Assembly (NCBI GenBank): GCA_040752215.1
Contig: JBFMEX010000068.1
Location: forward strand, 1-64,000
Length of the DNA stretch: 64,000 nt
Source: JBFMEX01 sp040752215
GTDB taxonomy: Bacteria > Pseudomonadota > Alphaproteobacteria > Rhizobiales > Hyphomicrobiaceae
Reading direction: 5' to 3'
Below are positions 34,053-43,086 of the stretch, piece by piece. The first letter of the stretch is position 1, and each line of letters opens with the position of its first letter. Position numbers and translations under genes: made by a program. The notes below the pieces were generated by a model. That model did no database searches. It saw nothing but the letters and a program-made list of their open reading frames with translations, and was not told where the DNA came from.

Positions 34053-34752
34053 GCCGCTCGGCTCGGTGAGCCTCGCCGCCGGCGATACGATCCCCTTCGA
34101 CCGCGCGTATGCGATCGAGAACGGGCCCGGCCGCTTCGATCCCGACGCTCCGCGCCACCTGCCGAAGATCACCTTCCTGATGCTGATGCGCGACGAGCGC
34201 CTCGCCACCCTCGAGGCGCGCTTCGAGGAGGCGAGCGAGACGCTGACCATCTTGCGCGCCGGCAAGCAGGTCGCGCGCGGCCAGCTGACGACCAAGATCG
34301 GCCGGCAGATGATCGAGCAGTTCCTCGCCGCATACATGAAGGACAGCCTGCGTGGGGCGCCGCGCATCGTCTCCGCACCCGGCCACAGTTTCTCCGACGT
34401 CGCCGCCAAGTGCGTGCACATCGTCAACCTTGCCTCCGTCCGTGACCTGGAACGCCTCGCCGGGCGCCCGCTAAGCCCGCTGCGCTTTCGCCCCAATCTC
34501 GTCGTCGACGGGTTGCCAGCGTGGTCGGAGTTGTCGCTCGTCGAGCGGGAGATCGAGGTCGGCGGCGTCCGGCTCGCAGTCTTCAAGCGCACGGAGCGCT
34601 GCGCCGCGACCAATGTCGATCCCTCGTCCGGCGTGCGCGACATGGCGATCCCGGCCGTCCTTCAGCGCAGCCTCGGCCATACCGATTTCGGTATCTATGC
34701 GCGGGTTGTAACCGGCGGCGCGATCAGCGTCGGCGATCGCGTCGTCGTCTGA
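33982..34752 (+). CDS. MOSC-domain protein (YcbX-like)
   Basis: The 256-residue protein has the MOSC N-terminal beta-barrel (L-Y-R-Y-P-V-K-G-L-T-P-E-P-L, then F-D-R-A-Y-A) and the MOSC domain with R-F-R-P-N-L-V-V and the conserved Cys in R-T-E-R-C-A-A-T-N-V-D-P. These proteins relate to the C-terminus of molybdenum cofactor sulfurase. Members such as YcbX and mARC reduce N-hydroxylated compounds using a Cys-ligated molybdenum cofactor. The electron donor is not evident here. It is a third molybdenum-linked locus in this window, after soxC and xdhC-mocA. A palindrome follows 8 bases after its stop. Confidence 0.85.
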   Translation: MIDSGSTATLAALYRYPVKGLTPEPLGSVSLAAGDTIPFDRAYAIENGPGRFDPDAPRHLPKITFLMLMRDERLATLEARFEEASETLTILRAGKQVARGQLTTKIGRQMIEQFLAAYMKDSLRGAPRIVSAPGHSFSDVAAKCVHIVNLASVRDLERLAGRPLSPLRFRPNLVVDGLPAWSELSLVEREIEVGGVRLAVFKRTERCAATNVDPSSGVRDMAIPAVLQRSLGHTDFGIYARVVTGGAISVGDRVVV

Positions 34753-34760
34753 CGATGAAA

Positions 34761-34789
34761 CGGGGTCGGACCTCGCCCATCCGACCCCG
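34761..34789 (+). terminator. Hairpin of the GGGTC-GACCC repeat type after the MOSC gene
   Basis: CGGGGTCGGA (34761-34770) and TCCGACCCCG (34780-34789) pair perfectly over 10 bases with a 9-base loop, right after the MOSC stop. No T-run follows. Confidence 0.55.
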
Positions 34790-34855
34790 AACCACTGTCA
34801 GCCCGCCCGACGCTTGGCGGCAGGGTGTTTCATGCCTCGGCGACGCCGCTCTCTT

Positions 34856-34900
34856 CCCTCTCCCGCACCGGGAGTGGGTGCCGGAAGGGCGGTAGGAGGG
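34856..34900 (-). repeat. Rhizobiales-type intergenic repeat, copy 1 (inverted)
   Basis: The segment runs from CCCTCTCCCGC through GGAAGGGCGG to TAGGAGGG and is the reverse-complement form of the copy at 34936-34977. It contains a short hairpin CTCCCG-CAC-CGGGAG. Confidence 0.55.
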
Positions 34901-34935
34901 ACGTGTCGCCGACGACGGAGCCCGTTGTGGGCGAA

Positions 34936-34977
34936 CCCCTCATCCAACCTGCGGCCACCTTCTCCCGAGGGAGAAGG
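34936..34977 (+). repeat. Rhizobiales-type intergenic repeat, copy 2
   Basis: The segment opens CCCCTCATCC and closes with the hairpin CCTTCTCC-CGAG-GGAGAAGG. This 'CCCTCATCC ... CCTTCTCCC' element is familiar from intergenic regions of Rhizobiales genomes. It faces copy 1 across 35 bases, making a larger inverted structure upstream of the 3' end of the DUF4167 gene. Confidence 0.6.
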
Positions 34978-35027
34978 AAAGTGGTCGGCGCACGTTTCGA
35001 GAATTGAATGGCCCTTGCACTCGGCTT

Positions 35028-35813
35028 TCACTCGCCGCCGCCCTCGCCGACCGGAGCCGGCGCGGGCTCGCCTCCGCGCGATCCTTCCTCGCCGTCACCC
35101 TCGCGGCGCGGGCGGCGCACAGGACGGCGTAGGAAATCCGGCTGCTCGCTGCCGCCGGCGAAGCGCTCGCGCCGGCGGTGCGAAGGCTCGCCCCGCCCGC
35201 CGCCCATGTCGCCGCGGGGCTGCTGCTGCTGGGAATGCTGACCCGACTCGCCACCCTGGCCATGCTGCGGCTGGTGATGCCGCTCGCGCTGCGGCCGGTC
35301 ACGATCCCGGTCACGATCGCGATCACGATGATGCTCGTGGCGATGATGCTCCTGGCGCAGGTGCTCGGGCCGGGGCCCGCGCGGCTGGTCGTAGCCGCGG
35401 GGCTGAACCTGCGGCTGCGGCTCGTGACCGCTCATCATCGGCGGCTGGCCATCGAGCCCCATTTCGTCGCCGTCATCGTCGAAATCGTCGCCGTCGATCG
35501 GCTCGCCGAGCTGGCTGTGCCGAGGCCGTGCCATGCCGCCGTTGGCGATGTCGCCGCCCGGTCCGACCTGCTGCTCGCGGAACGCCATGATGATGCGATT
35601 GTAGTGCTCGGCGTGCTGGAGATAGTTCTCGGCCAGCACCGGATCGCCCGAGGAGTGCGCATCACGCGCCAGCGACATGTACTTCTCGGCGATATGCGAC
35701 GGCGTTCCGCGGATCTTCACGTCCGGGCCGTTGCTCTCGAAGCTGCGCGTCAGCGGGTTCTGGCTCTTGCGATTGCGGCCGCGGCCCCTGCGGTTCTGCT
35801 GTCCCTGCCTCAT
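35028..35813 (-). CDS. DUF4167-domain protein, likely RNA-binding
   Basis: The 261-residue protein begins M-R-Q-G-Q-Q-N-R-R-G-R-G-R-N-R-K and continues N-P-L-T-R-S-F-E-S-N-G-P-D-V-K-I-R-G-T and I-A-E-K-Y-x-x-L-A-R-D-A-x-S-S-G-D-P-V-x-A-E-N-Y-L-Q-H-A-E-H-Y. This is the DUF4167 signature typical of Rhizobiales. The rest is low complexity: acidic stretch, then Gln/Pro/Arg-rich region with repeated H-R-D-R-D-R-D-R-like tracts. Such a basic, disordered tail suggests nucleic-acid binding, but the role is unknown. ATG 35813 matches the family start; 35822 is an alternative three codons earlier. It lies next to prmC as in related genomes. Confidence 0.88.
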   Translation of the reverse strand: MRQGQQNRRGRGRNRKSQNPLTRSFESNGPDVKIRGTPSHIAEKYMSLARDAHSSGDPVLAENYLQHAEHYNRIIMAFREQQVGPGGDIANGGMARPRHSQLGEPIDGDDFDDDGDEMGLDGQPPMMSGHEPQPQVQPRGYDQPRGPRPEHLRQEHHRHEHHRDRDRDRDRDRPQRERHHQPQHGQGGESGQHSQQQQPRGDMGGGRGEPSHRRRERFAGGSEQPDFLRRPVRRPRREGDGEEGSRGGEPAPAPVGEGGGE

Positions 35814-36276
35814 GGGCTCCATTCTCGGTGGTTGAAAACGTGCGGGCTTGCGCGCGTGCTCCGACGCTCGATCGGAGAGAATCGCCGAGCCCGAGTTGCC
35901 GTCCGATGCTCCTACGTGACGGGCCTTGGCATTTGCGCCCGCTCCTGCCGCAACCGGCAGGTCGGCCCTCGACCCGAAGGCCCACCGCGCGGAGCCCCGT
36001 CCACGCGGCACGACCCATTGCTACTTCGTCTCACGCCCGACCAAGAACCGATCTCTGCAACCGGAAAGCGGCGCATGTGCAAGCAGTGCCGACCATAGCC
36101 GGGCAGCACCTTCAGCCGGAACCTTGCTGCTAACGAGGGCCAGCTGGCTCGCATCGACGACGTGCGCTGCAAACGGCACCATCAGGATGCCAGCGGCTAT
36201 GCGCGCACGATCAAACTCGCCTCAATGGCAGACTAGCCCGGACTGCAGGCGATTCCAAGCGGTTTTCAGAGGATGC
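35814..36276. other. Intergenic region between DUF4167 and prmC genes, no gene seen
   Basis: 463 bases upstream of the DUF4167 gene and downstream of prmC. No reading frame here has a convincing start, ribosome site or protein-like sequence on either strand, and no clear hairpin or repeat was noticed. It presumably holds the DUF4167 promoter. Confidence 0.5.
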
Positions 36277-37176
36277 CTAGGAATGTGTCTCCAATGCAAC
36301 ACAACGCTCATGACCCGAAAGGTCGCACCATGACCGGACCGGGCCGCCAGCCGCCGAGCCCACGTCGCGGGCCAGGATCTCGCCGACCGCCGCGGCTTGC
36401 CCCGCGCCGACCTCAACCACCACCCAGCCGTCCGGCACCACCCGGATGAGCCCGGCCGCGATCTCGCGGTAGACGTCGAGGCCGTCGCTCCCCCCGTCGA
36501 GGGCGCCGAGGGGATCGAACGCGCGCACCTCGGGCTCAAGGCCGGCAATCTCGTCCGTGGCGATGTAGGGCGGATTGGCGACCAGCAGATCGAATTGCTG
36601 CGTGACGCCGTCCAGCGAGCGGCACGTCTGCCATGCCGCCCGGTCGCCGACCCCGTGCCGCCGCGCGTTGTCCGCCGCCACCTCGAGTGCGGCCACGCTG
36701 ATGTCGGTGCCGAGCCCGACCGCGTGCGGCAGCTCGGCCAGAAGCGTGACGAGGATGGCACCCGAGCCGGTACCGACGTCGAGAATGCGGATCGGCTGCT
36801 CCCGCCAGCCGCGTTCGGCCACCAGCTCGAGCGAGGCGCTCACCAGAGTCTCGGTATCGGGCCGCGGGTCCAGCGTCGCCGGCGAGATCGCGAAGTCGCG
36901 CCCGTAGAACCCACGTCGGCCGAGAATGCGCGAGACCGGCTCGCGCGCGAGCCGCCGCACCGCCGCGGCCTCGATCAGGGCCTCGTCGCCTGGTGCGAGC
37001 GCCAGCTCGGGATCGCGGATGTCGGCCCAGCGCTCCACTCCAGTGAGACCCTCGACAAGCAGTCGCGCGTCGCTCCGCGGGGTCGCGATCCCCGCCGCCG
37101 CGAGCCGCCTGGCGAGCGAGCGGATGGCGCCTGCCACGGTCGTCGCGTCAATCGGCTGAAGCACGTTCTCACCCAT
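36277..37176 (-). CDS. prmC: Release-factor glutamine methyltransferase PrmC (HemK)
   Basis: The 299-residue methyltransferase has the N-terminal helical recognition domain and a SAM-binding domain with I-L-D-V-G-T-G-S-G (about 125-133) and the catalytic N-P-P-Y motif in L-L-V-A-N-P-P-Y-I (about 191-199). It methylates the Gln of the GGQ motif in release factors. The gene directly follows prfA, its substrate, overlapping by 8 bases, which is the standard arrangement. ATG 37176 is preferred for that coupling. The C-terminal 20 residues are slightly unusual but in frame. Confidence 0.95.
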   Translation of the reverse strand: MGENVLQPIDATTVAGAIRSLARRLAAAGIATPRSDARLLVEGLTGVERWADIRDPELALAPGDEALIEAAAVRRLAREPVSRILGRRGFYGRDFAISPATLDPRPDTETLVSASLELVAERGWREQPIRILDVGTGSGAILVTLLAELPHAVGLGTDISVAALEVAADNARRHGVGDRAAWQTCRSLDGVTQQFDLLVANPPYIATDEIAGLEPEVRAFDPLGALDGGSDGLDVYREIAAGLIRVVPDGWVVVEVGAGQAAAVGEILARDVGSAAGGPVRSWCDLSGHERCVALETHS

Positions 37177-38251
37177 GGCCTTCGATGGCCGCGAGCTGGC
37201 TCGCCTGATGATCGGTGACGAGCGCGTCGATGATCTCGTCGAGCGCGACGCCGGCCAACACCTGATCGAGCTTGTGCAGAGTGAGGTTGATTCGGTGATC
37301 GGTGACTCGCCCCTGCGGGAAATTGTAGGTGCGGATGCGCTGCGAGCGATCGCCGGAGCCGACCTGCACCTTCCTCGCCTCCGCCCGCTCGCCGGCCGCA
37401 CGCTCGCGCTCGATCTCGTAGACGCGCGAGCGCAGCACCTGCATGGCGAGCCGCCGGTTCTGGTGCTGCGACTTCTCCGCCGAGACCACCACGACGCCGG
37501 TCGGGATATGGGTGATCCGCACCGCCGATTCCGTCTTGTTGACGTGCTGTCCGCCGGCACCGCCCGCCCGCATTGTGTCGATGCGGATGTCCTCGGGCTT
37601 GATGTCGACGTCGACTTCCTCGGCCTCCGGCAGCACCGCGACGGTCGCCGCCGAGGTGTGGATGCGGCCCTGCGCCTCGGTGGCCGGAATGCGCTGCACG
37701 CGATGCACACCGGATTCGAACTTGAGCTTGGCGAATACGCCCTTGCCGGAGATCTGAGCGATGATCTCCTTGTAGCCGCCGAGGTCGTTCTCGGAGGCCG
37801 ATATCAGCTCCGTCCTCCAGCCCTTGAGGTCGGCGTAGCGCGTGTACATGCGAAAGAGATCTGCAGCGAACAGCGCGGCCTCGTCGCCGCCGGTCCCGGC
37901 CCTGACCTCGAGGATCGCGCTCCTCTCGTCGGCCGCGTCCTTCGGCAGCAGCAGCACCTTCAGCTCCTGCTCGAGCGATCCGATCCTGGGTTCGAGCGCG
38001 CCGAGCTCCTCGCGCGCCAGCGCCGCCATCTCGCGGTCGCCGGCCGGATCGGCGAGCATCGCCTCGATCTCTGCGGCCTCGCGCTCGGCCTTCCTGAGCT
38101 CGCCGACCTTTCTCACAATCGGATCGAGCTCGGCGAACTCCTTGGTCAGCCGCGCATAGGCCTGCTGGCTGGCGCCCTGGTTGAGTTCGGCCTGGATCGC
38201 CTGCCAGCGCTCCTCGAGCTTGTCGAGCTTCTCGCGGGGGATGGCACTCAT
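37169..38251 (-). CDS. prfA: Peptide chain release factor 1
   Basis: The 360-residue protein is full length. It has an N-terminal helical domain, the E-V-R-A-G-T-G-G-D-E-A motif, V-H-R-V-Q-R-I-P-A-T-E in the codon-recognition region (P-A-T, as in RF1 reading UAA and UAG) and the peptidyl hydrolysis motif G-G-Q in R-A-G-G-A-G-G-Q-H-V-N-K-T (about 230-240). ATG 38251 begins M-S-A-I-P, and an upstream extension in frame has no protein character. It overlaps prmC and follows the HTH-membrane gene by 76 bases. Confidence 0.97.
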   Translation of the reverse strand: MSAIPREKLDKLEERWQAIQAELNQGASQQAYARLTKEFAELDPIVRKVGELRKAEREAAEIEAMLADPAGDREMAALAREELGALEPRIGSLEQELKVLLLPKDAADERSAILEVRAGTGGDEAALFAADLFRMYTRYADLKGWRTELISASENDLGGYKEIIAQISGKGVFAKLKFESGVHRVQRIPATEAQGRIHTSAATVAVLPEAEEVDVDIKPEDIRIDTMRAGGAGGQHVNKTESAVRITHIPTGVVVVSAEKSQHQNRRLAMQVLRSRVYEIERERAAGERAEARKVQVGSGDRSQRIRTYNFPQGRVTDHRINLTLHKLDQVLAGVALDEIIDALVTDHQASQLAAIEGHG

Positions 38252-38327
38252 TTCGGCTGGCTGTCTCGTCTTGGAAATGTCGGTCGGAGCCTGCGCGAGG
38301 CCACACCCGCGCGGGATTCGATCTCCG

Positions 38328-39107
38328 CTAACGCCGCTTGGTCGGCAATTTGGCGCTGCGCCGCGAGCGCGGGTCGTCGACTTCGATCCAGCGATGGCCC
38401 TCGCGAACCGGCGCCAGCGCCAGCAGCAGGTAATCCTGGACCGGACGCACGAGACGCTGGGCGGAAGGTGGCAGGCTCGCCAAACCCCTATATAGGGCGT
38501 TCGTCTCGGTTGCAAAGAGCCACAGCGCGGTCGGCGCGGCGACGGCCAGCAGCGTCTTGAGGGGCGGCCTGCGGCGCATGGCCCCCGGCTCGCCGGAGGC
38601 AATACGCGTCGGCACGAGCCGGCCGATCCCGGCCCGCAGCCGGTGGTGCAACCGCTCGGAGGCGCGCGCCGTCCGCGGCGTGGCCGCAAGGTTCCTTCTG
38701 CCGTCGGGCACGTCGGCGTGCGGCGCCTGCCGCTGTGCCGCCGCCAGCGCGCCGGCGATGACATGCAGCACGGGCCGGGCATCGATGCGCGCCAAGGCGG
38801 CGTAGTCGGACACGATCCTGACCGTCTCCGGCCACACCGGCAGGTCGGCTGTCCGGCCGGCCTCCAAGGCCTTGATCACGCGCTCGCTGGTGGCGAGCCG
38901 TTCCGCCAGCTGCCGGGTCGGAACACCGAGCGCCCATCTGAGCTCGACGAAGAAGCGGCCGATCTCCGCGCTGGCGGTTGCGCGCGCCGCTCGCGCCGGC
39001 CCGCCCGGCAGCGTCGGACCCGGCGCGGCCGCCGGCGACGGCCGACCCGCGGCAAACGGCGCATGTCTCTGCAGCGGCTGCTTCACCGGCGACGCAACTC
39101 TCGACAC
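38328..39107 (-). CDS. Helix-turn-helix protein with a single C-terminal membrane segment
   Basis: The 259-residue protein has a Pro/Ala-rich start, then a Cro/C1-like helix-turn-helix (about 48-80: R-W-A-L-G-V-P-T-R-Q-L-A-E-R-L-A-T-S-E-R-V-I-K-A-L-E-A-G), a linker, and one membrane segment L-L-A-V-A-A-P-T-A-L-W-L-F near residue 190, with a short end outside. The HTH plus membrane layout recalls RodZ-type proteins, but the length and outer part are shorter. In Rhizobiales a similar gene sits between ptsP and prfA. The role is unknown; a link to the envelope or cytoskeleton is speculative. Confidence 0.75.
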   Translation of the reverse strand: MSRVASPVKQPLQRHAPFAAGRPSPAAAPGPTLPGGPARAARATASAEIGRFFVELRWALGVPTRQLAERLATSERVIKALEAGRTADLPVWPETVRIVSDYAALARIDARPVLHVIAGALAAAQRQAPHADVPDGRRNLAATPRTARASERLHHRLRAGIGRLVPTRIASGEPGAMRRRPPLKTLLAVAAPTALWLFATETNALYRGLASLPPSAQRLVRPVQDYLLLALAPVREGHRWIEVDDPRSRRSAKLPTKRR

Positions 39108-39182
39108 GAATGGACCGGCTCCCCACCCCGATCGAAGGACGCCGGATTGCGCCCGTCAAGCCCCGTCGCGAGCCACCGCCGG

Positions 39183-41474
39183 TCAGATCGCCACGTGGCT
39201 CTTGTCGGCGAACCGCTTGAGATCGGCACGGATCGTCTCCGCGCCCTCCTTCAGCAAGCCGTCCAGCAGCCGCTGGAGCTTGCCCGCATCCAGCGACAGG
39301 ATCATGGCCTTGACGGGGCCGATGGACGCCGCCGCCATCGACAGCGAGCGGAAGCCGAGCCCGACCAGCGCCATCGCCTCCAACGGACGCCCGGCCATCT
39401 CGCCGCACAACGTCAGTGCCACCCGGTGCTTCTTCGCCGCCCGGACCAGCGTCCTCAACGCCCTGAGCGGAGCCGGCGCCAGCACGTCGAAGCGACTGCC
39501 AACGCGGGCGTTGGTGCGGTCGGCGGCGAACATGAACTGCATCAGGTCGTTGCTGCCTACGGAGATGAAATCGACCCGGCGCATCACCTCGTCCAGTTCG
39601 AACAGCAGGCTCGGCACCTCCAGCATCGCCCCGAGCCTGATCCGCTTCGGCGCATCCTGCCCCTTGCGGCCGAGCAACCGCTTCTCCTTCTCCACCAGCG
39701 CGCGCACCAGGTCGAGCTCCTTGGCGGTCGAGACCATCGGCACCATGAGCCGAAGCTCGGCGCCAGCCGCGGCCCTCAGGAACGCACGCAGCTGGGTGCG
39801 GAACAGGGCCGGCCGGTCGAGCGACATGCGGATCGCGCGCCAGCCCATCGCCGGGTTCTCCTCCGGGATCTGGCGCAGGTAAGGCAGCACCTTGTCGCCG
39901 CCGATGTCGAGTGCCCGGAACACCACCGGCTTGCCCTTGGCCTCCTCGATCACCGCACGGTAGGTCGCGAGCTGCCGCTCGAGCCGCGGGAAGGTCTGCG
40001 AGAGCATGAACAAGAGCTCGGTACGGAACAGGCCGATGCCATCCGCACCCGATTCCTCGAGATGCGGCATGTCGACCAGCAGGCCGGCATTCATGTTGAG
40101 CTCGACCCGCTCGCCGTCGAGCGTGACCGCCGGCAGCTTCTTCAGCTTGTCGAACTTTTTCTGCCGCCGCGCCCGGAAGCGCACCTTGTCGGAGTAGGCG
40201 TGGATCACGTCCGGCGGCGGGCGCAGGTGCACCTCCCCGGTCTCCGAATCGATAATCGCCGCGTCTCCCGCCGACACGTGATCGACCGCCCCGACCGCCT
40301 GGCCGATCGCCGCGATGCCGAGCGCTTTGGCCACCACCGCGACGTGGCTCTGCGCGCTGCCGTCCTCGACCACCAGGCCTCTCAGGCGTGTACGGTCGTA
40401 ATCGAGCAGCTCCGCCGGCCCCATCGTGCGGGCGACGAGGATCGTGTCGGGCGGCAGATCGTCGGTGCTGACCTTCGACGTCGAGCGGCCGGCCAGGATG
40501 CGCAGCAGCCGGTCGGAGAGATCGTCGAGGTCGCGCTGGCGCTCGGCCCAATAGGGATCGCCCTGCCGTGTCATGCGCGCACGGGTGCCGTTCTGCACGC
40601 GCTCGACGGCGGCGTCGGCGGTCAATCCGCTCTGCACCGCCTCGACCATGCGCCGCTCCCAGCCGCGGTCGTTGGCGAACATGCGATAGGCCTCGAGCAC
40701 GTCTCGATGCTCGCCCGTGCCGGGCAGGTGGGCGCTGCCGAGCATCTCGTCCAGCGAGGCCCTGAGCTCGGCGAGCGCCGCCTCGAGCCGCTTCAGCTCG
40801 GCGACCGGATCGTCCGCCATCAGTCTGGTGACAACGATGCGCGGCTCGTGCAGCACTACGTGGCCGAGCGCCACGCCGTCGGCCAGCGCCTCACCCCGGA
40901 TCACCGCGGCGAGCGACTTCGAGATCTCGATGTCGGCACCCGAGCCGGCCACAGCGCCCGACACCAGGTTCTCCGCGACCAGCATCGCTGTCGCCTGCAG
41001 CACCTCGACGTCCTCGTCGGAGTACTCCTTGAAGGTCTTGTTCTGCAGCACCAGCACGCCGAGCACCTGCCCCGAGCGCTGAATCGGCACCGCGAGCAGC
41101 GAGTGGTAGACCTCCTCCCCGGTCTCCGGGCGGTAGGAGAACGACGGGTGGCTCTGGGCGTCCGGCTCGTTGACCGGCACTCCGAGCTCGGCACAACGGC
41201 CGACGAGACCCTCGCCGCGCTTCAGCCGCGTGTTGTGGACGGCGTCCGGATTGAGACCCTCGGTCGCGAACAGCTCGAGCGAGCCGTCCTGGCGCTTCAA
41301 GTAGATCGAGCACACCTCGGCGACCATCACGCCAGCGATCAGGTGGACGATGGCGTCGAGGCGCGACTGGCCGTCGTGCGCCTCGGCCATGACGTCGCGC
41401 AGCCGGCGCATGATGATGCGCAACGCCGGCTCGCTCGCTGCCACCACGGGCTCGTCGCCCCGCCTCGTCTGCAT
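39183..41474 (-). CDS. ptsP: Phosphoenolpyruvate-protein phosphotransferase PtsP (EI-Ntr)
   Basis: The 763-residue enzyme has an N-terminal GAF domain (about 20-160), then enzyme I domains. The phospho-acceptor is His377 in D-G-S-A-Q-S-H-V-A-V-V-A-K, and the PEP-binding barrel has G-I-G-L-F-R-T-E, M-V-P-M-V-S, S-V-G-S-N-D-L and the active Cys in L-T-L-C-G-E-M-A-G. It is the first enzyme of the nitrogen phosphotransferase system, passing phosphate from PEP to NPr and regulating nitrogen and potassium balance through EIIA-Ntr; GAF domains of this enzyme bind glutamine in some species. The gene lies between lysC and prfA as in other Rhizobiales. The partners are not in the window. Confidence 0.95.
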   Translation of the reverse strand: MQTRRGDEPVVAASEPALRIIMRRLRDVMAEAHDGQSRLDAIVHLIAGVMVAEVCSIYLKRQDGSLELFATEGLNPDAVHNTRLKRGEGLVGRCAELGVPVNEPDAQSHPSFSYRPETGEEVYHSLLAVPIQRSGQVLGVLVLQNKTFKEYSDEDVEVLQATAMLVAENLVSGAVAGSGADIEISKSLAAVIRGEALADGVALGHVVLHEPRIVVTRLMADDPVAELKRLEAALAELRASLDEMLGSAHLPGTGEHRDVLEAYRMFANDRGWERRMVEAVQSGLTADAAVERVQNGTRARMTRQGDPYWAERQRDLDDLSDRLLRILAGRSTSKVSTDDLPPDTILVARTMGPAELLDYDRTRLRGLVVEDGSAQSHVAVVAKALGIAAIGQAVGAVDHVSAGDAAIIDSETGEVHLRPPPDVIHAYSDKVRFRARRQKKFDKLKKLPAVTLDGERVELNMNAGLLVDMPHLEESGADGIGLFRTELLFMLSQTFPRLERQLATYRAVIEEAKGKPVVFRALDIGGDKVLPYLRQIPEENPAMGWRAIRMSLDRPALFRTQLRAFLRAAAGAELRLMVPMVSTAKELDLVRALVEKEKRLLGRKGQDAPKRIRLGAMLEVPSLLFELDEVMRRVDFISVGSNDLMQFMFAADRTNARVGSRFDVLAPAPLRALRTLVRAAKKHRVALTLCGEMAGRPLEAMALVGLGFRSLSMAAASIGPVKAMILSLDAGKLQRLLDGLLKEGAETIRADLKRFADKSHVAI

Positions 41475-41611
41475 CGCCTGCTGTCGCTCGGTCGGACCAC
41501 CAGCGGAACGCCCGCCGGGGCTAATGCAAGGTTCGTTCCGCTGCCGCGCCCTTGCCGCGCGAATAGGCTGAAACCTGGGCGGTTGTCCAGCCGAACCGGG
41601 CCGGCCGCGGC

Positions 41612-42874
41612 TCAGGTCCTGTCGAGGCCGTAGAGCGCGTGCAACGTGCGCACCGCCAGCTCGGCGTAAGCCGCGTCGATCAAAACACTGATTTTGATCT
41701 CGGATGTGGAGATGGCCAGTATGTTGATGCCCTTCTCCGACAGCGCCTTGAACATCCTGGCGGCAACACCGGCATGGCTGCGCATGCCGATGCCGATGAC
41801 CGAGATCTTGGCAACATCTGCCGAGCTTCTGACCTCGAAAGCGCCGATCTCGCTGACGACCCCCTTCAAGACCTCGAGCGCGCGCGGAAGCTCGGCGGCC
41901 TGCACGGTGAACGTCAAATCGGTATGCCTGCCGTCCGGCGTGATGTTCTGGACGATCATGTCGACGTTGATGCCGGCCTCCGCCAGCGGCCCGAAGATGC
42001 GCGCCGCGACGCCCGGCTTGTCCTCGACCTTGAGGATGGTGACCTTGGCCTCGTCCTTGGCGTAGGCGATGCCGCTGACGACCTGGGTTTCCACGATGTC
42101 TTCCTCGTCGCAAACGATGGTGCCGATGTCTTCGAGTCTGTCGGGATCGTAGGCCGCCATGGCCTCCGGCGCGACAAAGCTCGACAGCACGCGTACTGGC
42201 ATCTTGCGCACCATGGCGAGCTCGACCGAGCGCGTCTGGAGAACCTTGGAGCCGAGCGAGGCCATCTCCAGCATCTCCTCATAGGAGATCTTCGGCAGCC
42301 GGCGCGCCTTCGCCTCGATGCGCGGGTCGGTGGTGTAGACACCATCGACGTCGGTGTAGATGTCGCACACGTCCGCGTCGACCGCGACCGCGACCGCCAC
42401 CGCGCTCGTGTCCGAGCCGCCGCGGCCCAGCGTGGCGATGCGGTTGGCGTCGGGCTCGAGCCCCTGAAAGCCGGTGATGACCGCGACCTCGCCCGCCGCT
42501 ATGCTCGCCTTCAGCGTCTCGCCCGGGATGCCGGCGATGCGCGCCGAGCCGTGCGCGGTGTTGGTCAGGATCGGGATCTGCCAGCCCTGCCAGGAGCGCG
42601 CCCTGATCCCCATCGACTGCAGAACGATCGCGGTCAGTCCCGCCGTCACCTGCTCGCCCGAGGCGACGACCGCGTCGTACTCGCGCGCGTCGTGCAGAAG
42701 CGACGCTTCCTTGACCCAGGCGACGAGCTGGTTGGTCGCCCCGGCCATCGCCGAGACGACCACCGCCACATGGTTGCCGGCGTCCACCTCGCGCTTGACG
42801 TGGCGCGCCACGTTGCGGATGCGTTCGACGTTGGCGACCGAGGTGCCGCCGAATTTCATCACCACTACGGCCAT
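41612..42874 (-). CDS. lysC: Aspartate kinase
   Basis: The 420-residue enzyme catalyses the first step of the aspartate pathway (lysine, threonine, methionine). It begins V-V-M-K-F-G-G-T-S-V (nucleotide and substrate site), has G-R-G-G-S-D-T-S-A-V-A near 170 and two ACT domains at the C-terminus (V-T-I-L-K-V-E-D-K-P-G-V-A and I-S-V-I-G-I-G-M-R-S-H-A-G-V-A) for feedback control. Length and motifs fit the single aspartokinase of alphaproteobacteria. No internal-start control feature was examined in detail. It is divergent from ubiG across 212 bases and followed by ptsP. Confidence 0.96.
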   Translation of the reverse strand: MAVVVMKFGGTSVANVERIRNVARHVKREVDAGNHVAVVVSAMAGATNQLVAWVKEASLLHDAREYDAVVASGEQVTAGLTAIVLQSMGIRARSWQGWQIPILTNTAHGSARIAGIPGETLKASIAAGEVAVITGFQGLEPDANRIATLGRGGSDTSAVAVAVAVDADVCDIYTDVDGVYTTDPRIEAKARRLPKISYEEMLEMASLGSKVLQTRSVELAMVRKMPVRVLSSFVAPEAMAAYDPDRLEDIGTIVCDEEDIVETQVVSGIAYAKDEAKVTILKVEDKPGVAARIFGPLAEAGINVDMIVQNITPDGRHTDLTFTVQAAELPRALEVLKGVVSEIGAFEVRSSADVAKISVIGIGMRSHAGVAARMFKALSEKGINILAISTSEIKISVLIDAAYAELAVRTLHALYGLDRT

Positions 42875-43086
42875 TGTGCACTCGCTTGGCGCGTTGCCGT
42901 CCGAAGCTCGTCGGAGCTGCCGCGATCGTGACCGGGCGCGGCCGACCCTTGCGGGCGGGCAACTGTCCGGTTCTTGGTCTCTGAAGGCGGAAAAAACCCC
43001 GGTGAACGGCGCGGACTCATAGCGACAACCCGTCCTCACCGCAACCTCCCTGCACGACCTTGACTTTTCCTGCCCCGGACACGCCA

